From the NCBI GenBank assembly GCA_038373865.1, contig JAXGGA010002923.1, forward strand, positions 48,078-112,077: 64,000 bases of DNA, given 5' to 3'. This DNA is from Uloborus plumipes. Its lineage: Eukaryota > Arthropoda > Arachnida > Araneae > Uloboridae. The position numbers and the translations under genes are program-made. Below, piece by piece: positions 23,190 through 33,477 of the stretch. Position 1 is the first letter of the stretch, and every line of letters starts with the position of its first letter. The notes under the pieces were generated by a model, which ran no database searches, was not told the origin of the DNA, and saw only the letters and a list, made by a program, of their open reading frames with translations.

Positions 23190-23765
23190 GATGGGGTACA
23201 AAATAGTACGAACACCTGTGAAAATGTATTAGGCCTTTCATATCTGCAGTACAGCCAGAGGGGATCCACACGGTCCCAACGGGGTCTAAAGGGAGTCATT
23301 GAGGTCATGACCTCTCCCCCTCCCTTAAAAGTCCAAACCAGCATAAACTGCATTTTTTGGCTCTTATATTTCAAAAAAAAAACAAAAAAAAACACCAAAA
23401 CCCATCGTTTACGCAAAAGAATTGCACTTTGACACCTCTCTTCCGAAAATGACCCCTCCTGCATCAGAAGCTGAATACTCCCTTGCAGTACATACACAGA
23501 CAACACTAATACAGAAACATGACAGATACTTCAAACAATCGTTAAATTCGGGGTTTAGGGTACGTCTTTAAACTACATCCTAGAATGTAATAATATATCT
23601 GGTTCTATGCTTTTACATAAGAAGAATACATTAATAAACAAGTAATATATTACTATTATAAAATATAATTTGTTTACCATTAGAATCCAACAATTTTCCA
23701 AAGAGTATTCCGTACACCTGTTAAAAACAACTAATATTGTAATCTCTTTGCTGCATTCCGACCTA
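23184..23765. other. No gene recognised
   Basis: Contains a slightly GC-richer block at 23255-23330 (CAGAGGGGATCCACACGG) and an A-rich run at ~23375. The small ORFs on both strands have no recognisable domain. Confidence 0.4.
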
Positions 23766-25510
23766 CAGGGTGGTTATAAATTAACGTGAGGTGTTTGGAG
23801 CCCTCTAGCACGTGAAGTACTGGGGGAAACAATGCCAAATTTCATGGGCACACATATTAGACCATGGGATTTTGATTTCTGAAATACAAAAATAGTTTAA
23901 AAATTGCCACCAGGGGAAAATTTGGCTCTTCAAAAGTGTATTAATCTGATTGTTGAAGAATTAAATGCTACTGACAAAATATGCATCCATTTATAAAGGG
24001 TGTTTCAGAATTCGACGGCAAAAATTTAAAAGGATATACTACACTCCAGGACAAATAATATGACATAAAAAAGTGGGGGTCCAAAATGATTTCCGACGGA
24101 GATAGGGGCGGTTAAAGTTTAGGGTCAAAAATTTATAAAACACGGAAAAATCGATCGATTGTTTCGTCGTTTTCACTAAAAATATTCTTAATAGATGTTC
24201 TTTCTTGAAAAAAATTGATGAAGATTAATTTCAAAAATTGTCGACAGAGGGCGCTTTAGACTTTGGAGTTAAAACAACTACTTTTTACCGTTTTTTTTTG
24301 TATTTTCATAACAGATTCCGAAAGTTTAAACTCAAACTTAAATTTTGAGCTCAAAATATCAACTTCTTTCGGGTATTAAGTAGCGAAAAACTCGGACCAA
24401 ACGTAAAAAATCGTGTTTTTCTGGTTTGAAACTTGCCGTTTCGTGTAAAAAAAAACATTTTTTTTTTTTTGAAAAAAAATTTTGGATTTTTTTTTTTTAA
24501 GTTTCGAAAGTGTGCATCTGATTTTATTTTCGCATTATTAGTGTCACCAGATAATTTTATTATTTTTTTTTACACGAAACGGCAAGTTTCAAACCAGAAA
24601 AACACGATATTTTACGTTTGTGAGTTTAAACTTTCGTAATCTGTTACGAAAATACAAAAGAAACCGGTAAAAAGTAGTTGTTTTTAGCTCCAAAGTCTAA
24701 AGCGCCCTTTGTCGACAATTTTTGAAATTAATCTTTATCAATTTTTTTCGAGAAAGAACATCTATTAAGAACATTTTTAGTGAAAACGGCGAAAGAATCG
24801 ATCGATTTTTCCGTGTTTTATAAATTTTTGAAATTTTTGACCCTAAACTTTAACCGCCCCTATCTCGTCGGAAATCATTTTGGACCCCCACTTTTTTATG
24901 TCATATTATTTGTCCTGGTGTGTAGTATCTCCCCTTAAATTTTTGCCGTCGAATTCTGAAACACCCTGTATTTGCAAAAATAGCTTTTTTTTTTTACCAC
25001 AAATGCAGTTCAATATGACCACCATTGTGAAGTGCAAAACTGGATACGATGCACAACATTTTCCACGCAGCTCGTAACATATAATTCATTTCTATGACTT
25101 TTAACGTTACAATATCTTTTAAACTTGCTGAATCAGAAATATGTCTGATACAGTACACTTTTCAGCTATCCCAATTACCAGAAATCACATGGATTGAGAT
25201 CGGGCAATCTTGGGGGCCATACCGCAAATTCTACGGCGATCATATTAAACCTCATTTGCAAATAACAATCATTTTTTATTTGCGAAATTGCTTTGTACAG
25301 CATTTTTTCAAATTTAATTCGCGATATTCAGAGTAATGCACTGTTACAGTGCCAAATTTTCCCCTAGTAGCAATTTTTAAACTTTTTTTTATGCCAGAAA
25401 TCAAAATCCCATGGTCTCATATGTGTGTCCATGGAATTTGACAATATTTCGCCCAGTACTTCGCGCGCTGGAGGGCTCCAAACACCTCACGTTAATTTAT
25501 AACCACCCTG
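23766..25510. mobile_element. Foldback element F1 (CAGGGTGG ends, TA duplication)
   Basis: The left end CAGGGTGGTTATAAATTAAC and its complement at the right end are flanked by TA (23764-23765, 25511-25512). The arms (GTGAGGTGTTTGGAGCCCTC) match for more than 60 bases. Further matching arm segments include CCATGGGATTTTGATTTCTG versus the complement near 25395. Element F2 sits inside. No transposase is present. Confidence 0.88.
23996..24968. mobile_element. Foldback element F2 nested in F1
   Basis: Near-palindromic along its full ~970 bases. The left arm starts AAGGGTGTTTCAGAATTCG and the right arm ends CGAATTCTGAAACACCCTG, flanked by TA. Arms include AGTGGGGGTCCAAAATGATT and GAGGGCGCTTTAGACTTTGG with their complements. 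The turn is around 24480. A small frame at 24433-24639 is a reading of the T-rich loop. Non-autonomous, TA-targeting. Confidence 0.9.
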
Positions 25511-25512
25511 TA

Positions 25513-26246
25513 TATTGTATGATTGCACATGATGGTTAAATTTGGAATCTAAAACTTATAACATATCCTACAACCTACACACGTACGACCGCCTACATAC
25601 ACACGCCAGCACCACACACACACGCCAACGCACGCGCACGTCTACACACAAACACACGTGCCTATCGCAATCCGTCATTGTGAAAAATATAATTTGAATT
25701 CAAGATGTCAAAATTTGATTTTTTAGAGTATCTTTTAATCTATTTTTTTTTCCAATTTTGACACTATCTTTTAAAATCTTTTTATAATTCCTATCACAAA
25801 TACCTTTTTCTTTCTTTTGTGAAACTGACACATTAAAAATTCATTAAAAATGCTTTGCGTTTTAGTTTTCATCTTGCCAGTTGATTTTGGGAGCATTTGT
25901 TTTTCTGACTAAGTTCTACCGCTCTAGCGTATATTCATTCATTTTCTTAATTTCAAAGAGCCTTGACGGTTTAAATTAAATGGTGTTGCTTGTCTAGAAA
26001 GCATGTCATTTTATCACTGTACTTTCCTTCCTTTTTTTACTGAGGTTTTAGTTAAAAAAAAAAAAAAAAGCATAACTTCAAAAGCCTCCCACCTCCCTTT
26101 TATTTCCATTTCTATTTCAGTCAGTTTATTGTTTTAAAAAATATTTTTGACAGGTTTAACAAATTAGGAGTTTAACGAACAGTTTATTTCTGTCGCATTC
26201 AAATACTCGTCACGAGAGGCGATACTGCGTTTACCAGTCTCAATTA
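25513..26246. other. No gene; CA-rich minisatellite and a dispersed repeat
   Basis: 25585-25665 is CA-rich (ACACACGCCAGCACCACACA type). 25666-25735 (CCTATCGCAATCCGTCATTG ... GAATTCAAGATGTCAAAA) matches 47688-47750 in the same orientation. The rest is A+T-rich. Confidence 0.6.
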
Positions 26247-26576
26247 CACTGTAAAAAATGAGTGTTGTTTTTGCTTATTTCATTGTAATTAACTGTAAAA
26301 ATGGGTAATTTTACAGTGATAAACTGTAAAATTGCTAATTTTACAGTTTCGTGGATTTTGCAGTTTCAAACTGGAACCTCTCCTGCCAGTATTACACTGT
26401 TGTTTTTATAGTGTAATAGAGCTACATTGTATGGCAACAAACTGCAAAATTACTAACTTTACCGTAGGAAACTAAAATTGCTAGCTTTACAGTTTATTAC
26501 TGTGCATTTTAGTTTCAAATAGGAACTTCGGCTGCTAGTATTGTACTGTAAAAACAACAGTTCATGTTTTGAAGTG
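26247..26576. mobile_element. CACTG/TA MITE, copy 3
   Basis: CACTGTAAAAAATGAGTGTTG at the left, with TA on both flanks. The right end is degenerate (TTTTGAAGTG). The interior has GTAAAATTGCTAATTTTACAG palindromes and 'CAAACTGGAACCTCTCCTGC'. Orientation is opposite to copies 1 and 2. Confidence 0.82.
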
Positions 26577-26941
26577 TATGAATACGTCTATATTTCTAGA
26601 CTTGAATGTTTGCTAAACATCATAGAAGTATCAGGGTTTTCAGGATTGTCTTGTCCTTTAACATTTGTTTTACACTTTTCTATTTTCCGATTCAATGACG
26701 ATTGCGTACGCCCCGTTGAACCGACATAATTTATGTAACCATTTTTATCAGAAAACACCTATTGCTCCTTTTAAGTTGACCCGTTAATCGTTAATCCGTT
26801 TATTTTTTTTTTGAAGAAAAGCGATAACATGCGAAATGATATCAGTTGAATGAAAAAACAGCAATAAAAGACGCGATGTCGTCTCGTTTACAGTTACTGT
26901 AAACGCGCTTCTTATTCGATTCAATTCGTTGCCCGACCAAC
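26577..26941. other. No gene recognised
   Basis: A 62-codon frame (26541-26729) overlaps the MITE end and has no recognisable domain. Nothing else is visible. Confidence 0.4.
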
Positions 26942-26945
26942 TTAA

Positions 26946-27465
26946 CCCATTTATGCCCAAGTTTTTTTAGCAGTTTTTTTTCAATTTTTATCAGCTTAAA
27001 ACTTTTACTTGGAATGGTTTACATACATTTTAGGCGTCAAATAGATCACCGTTGCCATATTTATTAAGTTATTTAACGTCCTGTTTATGGGATATTTTGC
27101 AGATATGTGAGTAAAATACGACCTTACTTGACTTTACTTTTGCAAACTAACATTACAGAAGTCATCTATGATCAATTTTAAGCAAATAATTTTAAAATAG
27201 TTTAATTTTATGAAAAATAAGTTCGTTAAAAAAAATAATACTTTATGCGGCTACCCATGCTGGATCGTTGCTTGACTGATTTGTCTGAAAATAGCTGTCA
27301 ATAAATAAACTCTGATGTCCAACTTGTGGCTTTATCTGGTTTTCTCAAGAAGAAGGACTATTCAACTTGTGAAAAACAGCTTTAGTAAAATGATTTACCC
27401 ATTACAGGTTTTTGTATGCAGTAACTAACAAGCGTCCCGTTTTTAGGCTACTGTGCATAAATGAG
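26946..27465. mobile_element. piggyBac-like MITE, copy 1
   Basis: TTAA target-site duplication at 26942-26945 and 27466-27469. TIRs are CCCATTTATGCCCAAG and, from the right, CTCATTTATGCACAG. TTAA plus CCC(N)-type ends are the signature of piggyBac elements. 520 bases, no ORF. Compare 58787-59261. Confidence 0.82.
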
Positions 27466-27505
27466 TTAATCGTCCAAAATTTTTCAGATATGCAATACAC
27501 CAACA

Positions 27506-27581
27506 GCTCGTTTATTCTATCCATGGACTGCAATTTCGTGCTTTTTAGCACTCATCAGCATGGAATAGAAATTAAACGAGC
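27506..27581 (-). ncRNA. Hammerhead ribozyme (type I)
   Basis: Minus strand, 76 nt. All conserved core elements are present: CTGATGA at 27558-27552, stem II GTGC/GCAC with a six-base TAAAAA loop, GAAA at 27537-27534, and a very short stem III (2-3 pairs) closing on GTC. Stem I is long and covers about 20 pairs, with small 1-nt and 2-nt bulges: 27581-27559 pairs with 27525-27506 (GCTCGTTTA/TAAACGAGC, TTCTAT/ATAGAA, CCATG/CATGG). The predicted cut is after C at 27526. Short stem III type I hammerheads are known from animal Penelope-like elements and other small retroelement repeats. Which element carries this one is not clear, because a non-LTR insertion begins 13 bases beyond its 5' edge. Confidence 0.88.
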
Positions 27582-27594
27582 CTCTTATAAAACA

Positions 27595-28755
27595 TTTTTT
27601 TTTATTTCTAATGGCAAGGCAGGTTACAATTATAAAAAACATCAATTGTGAAAGTACCGAACAATTAACTAAAGTAACATTTGACCGAAGTCATTGCCTC
27701 AGGCGTTCTCTAGCTATCTAATACAGGGTAGTCTCGGAGTCGAAAGAACCACGCAGTGCCCCGCATCGACGCAGATGAGCTCTATTTAAAGGTTTTCCAA
27801 GGTCACATAAAGAACAAAGAGGAGAATCAACAATGCCAATTCTATGGAGATGATCATTTAGGCAGTCATGTCCTGTCACTAACCGGAACATCGCCACTGC
27901 CTCACGTCGAGGACGATCGGGAATGTTAGCGAGATCTTCGGCACTCCAGGTCTTCTGTTTAACACGATCTTGCATTAGGGTTTCGAATTTCATGTTCAAA
28001 TTTTGTTTCCAAAAGAGCTTTTTTGAGTGAAAAGACAGCCCAGAAGCATTTGGTTGCTGTACCATTGCTGCACCTTTGCGTGCGAGAAGATCTGCCTGAT
28101 CGTTCCCATAAATGCCGCAATGACCAGGGATCCATTGTAGCTTAATGTATTTGTCTCTTTGACTAATACAACGCATCAATTCTCGGCATTGTAGGACTTC
28201 AACAGATATAGGAGCTTCAACGGAGCCAATAGCCTGTACGGCTGCCTGCGAGTCCGAGAGTAGGACGACCTTTTCGAATTTTTGAAGACAGTCCAGGAGT
28301 TTCTCCAATGCGATACGGATGGCCTCTACCTATCCATCAAAGGCAGTTCTGTTTTTTCCAGCAGACGCAGAAATGAAGAAGAGTTTGGAGAAGACTCCAG
28401 AGTCTGCAGATTCACAGCTTACCGAGTATGACCCATCCGTATACACATGCAGTCAGTCTTCTTCCGGATATTCAGTATAGATGGTCTTCAAAGCAGAACA
28501 TCGGAGAACTTGCGGAGCAGTATCCTTCTTGAAAACTTTATTCAGGAGATTAAGATTAAATTCAACTTCGTAAATCTCTAAAGGATTTATGAGCCTCATA
28601 ATCTTCTGTGGATTTTCTTGTAGCACATCTTCCTGCAAAATATCGAACACCTTTTGAATAAATCCACACTGCGTCTTTAGATTTCTAGTATGAATTTGAT
28701 AGTTAGCCCAGAAGGGATCAGCAAGACGAATAAGTTTTTCATAGAGTAAGATAGA
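27595..28755 (-). mobile_element. 5'-truncated jockey-like non-LTR retrotransposon with 13-bp TSD
   Basis: The insertion is bracketed by CTCTTATAAAACA at 27582-27594 and again at 28756-28768, a perfect 13-bp target-site duplication. On the minus strand the element ends in an oligo(A) (27603-27595) after a ~115-base 3' UTR. Only the 3' part of ORF2 is present, typical of target-primed reverse transcription that stopped early. Confidence 0.93.
27718..28755 (-). pseudogene. Non-LTR ORF2 C-terminus: RNase H + CCHC
   Basis: The minus-strand reading gives the region upstream of RNase H (FWANYQIHTRN ... NPLEIYEVEFNLNLL), then VYTDGSYS (first catalytic D), TAFDG-stop-VEAIRIALEKL, VVLLSDSQAA (D), IPGHCGIYGNDQADLLARKG (final D), and a C-terminal CSLC...H...C zinc motif near SPLCSLCDLGKPLNRAHLRR. 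Two in-frame stops, one after YPEED (TGA near 28458) and one replacing the residue before VEA (TAG near 28329), disable it. The downstream part alone is open for 196 codons. RNase H with this C-terminal motif fits the jockey/I group. Confidence 0.9.
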
Positions 28756-28813
28756 CTCTTATAAAACAAAGAGAGCCTAAAAAACTGGTAGTTAATGTGA
28801 AATTAGAGCACAA

Positions 28814-30782
28814 GGGCCATTCCATGAAAAGTGAAACCAATTGGTCAAAAATTCATATTGAAGTTATGTCGCTATGTTATACATCATTTTAAAGCTTAAG
28901 ATGTATATTTTAAGAATCTTGCATTGGTTTTTTGGTGAGAGTTAGAATAATACTTGTTTTCTTAGTTGGAAGTACGATATTCACGAACTTGTAAAAATCA
29001 GAAAAAAGAACACATTTTCAAATGCATATTTCTCATCGAAAAATAAAAACAAAAATAACTACTTGTAGCACAATTTTAACTACTAAGACGGTACTATAAT
29101 AATATGCATTCATTAATTTCTTTTGAATTGATCTAAATGGTGTAATTGAAGTTTGAAAAAAAGAAGTTTGATGTTACGTCTGTAACAAAAAAGAAGCAAA
29201 ACTTGTCAGTACGTCCTAAAAATCAAAATTAAAAAAAACCCTTAATGGTCCTTTTGGCAAATTCTTAGAGTAATTGCCTACCATAGTTAAAAATATTGCA
29301 ACTGATTTAGTTTTTAAATTAATGCTGTTACAGACGTAACATTTCGGACATACCAAATGGCTCTATGTTACGTCCGTAGCAAAAAAAATTTCCAATTAAA
29401 TAGGTAAAAAGCACAGGATGAGCAATACATGTATATAGCATAATATGGTACGAGTACTATAGTTTCTGGTATTCTGATTTTGAAATTTTTAATTATGTCG
29501 GCATGTAGTTGAAATTTATTTCTTAAGATTAATGAAATACACATATGGTATAACTGATTATAATTTATACCTCAACTGGCATTTTTTTTGCTACGTCACA
29601 TGGAAAGGGAGCTGTGGATGGAGTTGGGGGTATGGTCAAGCACCAGGTTTGGCAGAGAGTAAGATCTAGAACAGCATTTGTCAACGACGCTCTTTCCTTT
29701 TTTCAGTGTGCAAACTCCATTGCAGGAAAAGTTAAAATTATTTATATGCCCCAGGAAAATGTTTTAAAGCTGACGCCAAAATTGGAAGAACGGTGAGCTA
29801 ACATCGCGAATTTGCCAAAAGCCCGCGAAATGCATTAATTTCGAACAGGATACGAAAATGCCGTTCGAATTTTGAGAACGTCGGACGAAAAAGGACACAT
29901 TTTTTCATTCAAAAAAAATTATCAAAATTGACCAACTGTCACCAAGAAGGTTAAATTTTAGTTTGGTACTAGTATTCTGCTATATCATCCAACATTTTCA
30001 AATTTTTAAGTTCTCCTAAGACCAATCACTGATTCTAGGGAGGAGTTTACTTTTCCCGATTTTTTTATGTAGCAGCCCCATTATGCATTAATTTTTAGAA
30101 TACAAATAAATAAATTTGTGTAAAGGCCCTTCTAAACTTTTCTTGTGTCAATCTTTCTTGGAAATAATTGTCTTAAGATGCATTAATTTATTGTTACATA
30201 TTGACATATCGGCATATGCTCTCATCTCCCCCAGACTTACCCAAATTTTCTAAAACTGTTACAGTATAACTTAAAATATTCAAATAATGTGTTAACTAAT
30301 GCTACTGTATTGTTTTAGTACAAAAATCTTTGTTTATTCCTGCTTTAAAATACTGTTTTCTACTTTCAAATCAGAGATGTTACGTCTGTAACACCACTTT
30401 GTTTCGTCCGTAACAAGTTTATGATTTTTTTTTTTCACAAATTTGGCAGTCAAAATCCACACAATCTTTATTGTTTTAGAAAGCTTGAAGTCTCTAGAAC
30501 ACGTATTAAAAAAAAAGTTCAAAATTTCCGTATAATTCAGAGGAATATTGTAAGTTGTATGACATAGTCGCATTTTTGCTGTTTTGTGAATTACGTCTGT
30601 AACAGGCAGTTTTTAATTTCTGTATTTTTTTGTAATTAAGCAATCTGCACGCAAATTTAATGTAGCATAAACATCATCAAGTTACACTACAGGAAAAAAA
30701 ATTGAAGACTTTCATCAGCCCAAACCAGAATTATTTGTGTTCAAAGTCTGCGATTGTTACGTCTGTAACGATGGAATTGCCC
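28814..30782. mobile_element. Element M: TIR element with repeated GTTACGTCTGTAAC motifs
   Basis: The left end is GGGCCATTCCAT and the right end is the complement of GGGCAATTCCAT. The interior carries the 14-base motif GTTACGTCTGTAAC, or one-to-three-base variants, on either strand at ~29174, 29328, 29363, 30379, 30400 (GTCCGTAAC), 30592 and 30757. It also holds a coding remnant at 29572-29796. No target duplication was found by eye. The combination of TIRs, internal motif repeats and a remnant ORF suggests a decayed DNA transposon. The superfamily is unassigned. Confidence 0.65.
29572..29796 (+). pseudogene. C-terminal fragment of a transposon-associated protein (HGKGAVDGVGG)
   Basis: The frame reads STGIFFATSHGKGAVDGVGG and continues MVKHQVWQRVRSRTAFVNDA and SFFQCANSIAGKVKIIYM to a TGA after PKLEER. 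There is no start codon in the frame, and the upstream sequence soon hits stops. The glycine-rich HGKGAVDGVGG followed by a K/R-rich helix resembles the C-terminal part of uncharacterised arthropod proteins that I believe are linked to transposons; I cannot name the family. It lies within element M and probably derives from the protein once encoded there. Confidence 0.5.
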
Positions 30783-31913
30783 ACCAGTGAGCGACCGCAC
30801 TTGATACGGTAAATCTCGAGTTGTGCCGTACCAAGTTGTTTGTAGGTAGATGTCCTGAATAAACAGACAGCAAAATTGCCAAATTAATTTCTTGCCAAGT
30901 GTTTAATCTAGGTGTTTTTTTTTTCTAAAGTATATATGCGGGTGACATCTAAGAAAAGAAAGAAGAGAAATTGAGGATCAAAGTAGCCCAGGCTGTATTA
31001 GACAAAGAAAACTAAGTTTTTCTTTTCTTTCTTTTTAGTTTTTGTTGCGTTCAGAATCAACTGCAAAGGCTCAACGGCAAGCTCATTAAAAATCATCTGA
31101 AACGAGAATTAATGATATGAGCATTCACAGCAACATTGAGTAAATGAATCGTTTTAACGAAGGATATGGTTAATGAGACTCGTTTTTGGATTGTTTACAC
31201 CCTTTTCCCTATAATTATTTGCCTTCTTCCACGTAAATATTATAGATTTTTTTTGTAATTTTGGATTATTTTTGGGACAAAAATAAGAATCAAGATTAAT
31301 TTTGGTTAAAGTACACTTCTGTGCTTTGATTTCAGTTCATCATTAAAACAGCTTAATGATGCTTGAAAATGGATTTGCAAAAACTAGAAAGTCATCTAAC
31401 TAAAATTTTTTTAAGAATTAAGCGAGCTTAATTTTTTATATGTAGGTGTTTTATATCAAAAGTTATTACGTCTTTGGCAGCAATTTTCGATACATTTTTT
31501 CCCTTGTCTTAGAAATATTATTAAAAGCAAAACAAAATGTTTTTTTGCAAAAGTAAATAATTGTGATGCCCATAAGCAATTCACTTTTTCAATTTCATAG
31601 AAGTCGTTTTTTAGTAAATATCAAAGACCAGCACATCCTATGAAGATAACTATGAAATACTTTCGTGTCACAAACATAAGGATAACACGTGAAAGCAAAA
31701 TAGCACATAAATCGTATGCATTATTTCTCAGGTCTCATTGGAACAACGCCATAACTTCTTCAATAATTAGACGAATTTCAAAAGTAAGGTAATGTTTTAA
31801 TGATTTTTTCTGTCGCTTTGGTGAAATATAAAGATACAATTCTCATGCCAGATATTTCGTCAAAAATCATTTTATTATGTTCATTATTATCATTGATTTA
31901 CTGTATAGCATTT
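30783..31913. other. No gene recognised
   Basis: A+T-rich sequence with no convincing ORF, TIR or tandem repeat. Confidence 0.45.
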
Positions 31914-31993
31914 CGTGGGAAGCTCAGTGGTTTAATTGGTTAGAGTGTCGTGCTAATAATGCGAAGTTCATGAGTTCGAATCTCCATGGGCAT
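31914..31993 (+). tRNA. tRNA-Ile(AAT)-like sequence, probable pseudogene or SINE head
   Basis: AGCTCAG and GGTTAGAG (A box region), TCGTGCTAATAATGCGA (anticodon arm with AAT) and GAGTTCGAATCTCC (B box) occur in tRNA order. The D loop is enlarged, the T stem is imperfect and the 5' TCGTGGG does not pair with ATGGGCA, so a functional tRNA is unlikely. Pol III boxes without a proper acceptor stem fit a tRNA-derived SINE head or a decayed tRNA. No SINE tail can be delimited because foldback F3 begins 54 bases later. Confidence 0.65.
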
Positions 31994-32047
31994 AAAAGTT
32001 TGCCTGTAGAATTCTGTGTGTATGTGATCCAAGTTTCTATAAATATA

Positions 32048-32698
32048 CAGGGTGTCCACTCCAAACGTGGACCAATAGCTAATTTCTAAACCGTTAGAGA
32101 TAAGCATAGAGTTTATTTAGGAAAAAATCTCCAAATTACGAAAGGAATTTTGGGTCTATTCAATGTTTTTCAAAAAATCAAATTTTGAAAGAGTTACGAA
32201 ATTTAAATTTTTATACAGCCCCCCAGTCCTATCAATCATATTTAGTAAAACATTCTTGACACTGTAACGTTTAAAACTAAAAAAAAATCACTCTTCTACC
32301 ATAAAAATTGACCGAGTTATGACATTTTGAAAAATCAAGATTTTGAAGGATTTCGCATACGGTCCCTTAAGCGATCTCTCGATGACGTCATGAAATAATG
32401 CAAAATCTTGATTTTTCAAAACGTCATAACTCGGTCAATTTTTGTGGTAGAGGAGTGATTTTTTTTTAGTTTTAAACGTTACAGTGTCAAGAATGTTTTA
32501 CTAAATATGATTGATAGGACTGGGGGGCTGTATAAAAATTTAAATTTCGTAACTCTTTCAAAATTTGATTTTTTGAAAAACATTGAATAGACCCAAAATT
32601 CCTTTCATAATTTGAAGATTTTTTCCTAAATAAACTATATGCGTATCTCTAACGGTTTAGAAATTAGCTATTGGTCCACGATTGGAGTGGACACCCTG
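32048..32698. mobile_element. Foldback element F3 (CAGGGTGTCC ends, TA duplication)
   Basis: The left end CAGGGTGTCCACTCCAAACG and the right end (complement CAGGGTGTCCACTCCAATCG) are flanked by TA. The two ~310-base arms are almost exact complements (for example AGTCCTATCAATCATATTTA), with a short unpaired centre near 32350-32395. It folds as one long hairpin and carries no ORF. Confidence 0.92.
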
Positions 32699-33477
32699 TA
32701 TAGTTTAAATCCATTGCTGGATAGTGAACAGCAGATCAAATGTAAAAATTAGAAATGATTTTTTTTTCTTTTGGTAAATAGCGATAATTTTTGAAAAATA
32801 TTTCAACAAAATATATCGGCACTGATTTCAATTTCTTTTCTTTTTTTTATATAATTGTAATATAGCATCCTAGATTGGGGGCTCCTTACTTGAGTAGGTC
32901 CAAGCGACGTGCAATTATAAAGAAACTCGTGAATTAAATTCCACCTTTGCAAAACTGTCGTTTTGGATCGACGCATTTTCCTTTAGCTGAATTTTGATCC
33001 AAATTTTCATGAATATATAACTAAAACTCTCTACAAGGATCCAAACAATAGTTTTGTAGTTTTAAAATGAGAGAAGAAAACGTTTGTTTGAACATGATTA
33101 TACCCTGTGCAACGAAAGGAGGCGGCTCAAAGTAAAATAAATTTCCCACTCTCCGCCCTTTTCCCCTGATGGTTGTCATAGTTACGGTGCTATGGACTTT
33201 TCCCCCAATTAGCTTTTGCATCAATGATTAAATGCACACGGTTAAAATTGCTTTGTGTGTAAACTATTATTTTATTGGAAAATCAACGATAAAAAAGCAT
33301 AACATTTTCTTAGAAATTTTTACTGTACTAATGTATGACTAGATTTATTAGAAAACGTTGAAAAAAAACTGAGACATGAGGATATAAATAAAAGCGTAAG
33401 CCTAATTTGAAAAACATGAAATGAATGAAATGCCTCAACAGCAGTGAATAACAAGAAGTTCTATCAAGAAATAAACG
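32699..33477. other. No gene recognised
   Basis: A 67-codon minus-strand frame (33021-33224) has no recognisable motif. Otherwise A+T-rich. Confidence 0.4.

Noticed and set aside
24433..24639. Phe/Lys-rich frame in foldback F2
   Set aside because: Reading of T-rich loop sequence; no homology-like pattern.
25585..25665. CRISPR-like or regulatory array in the CA-rich stretch
   Set aside because: A simple CA-rich microsatellite in a eukaryotic genome; no regular repeat-spacer structure.
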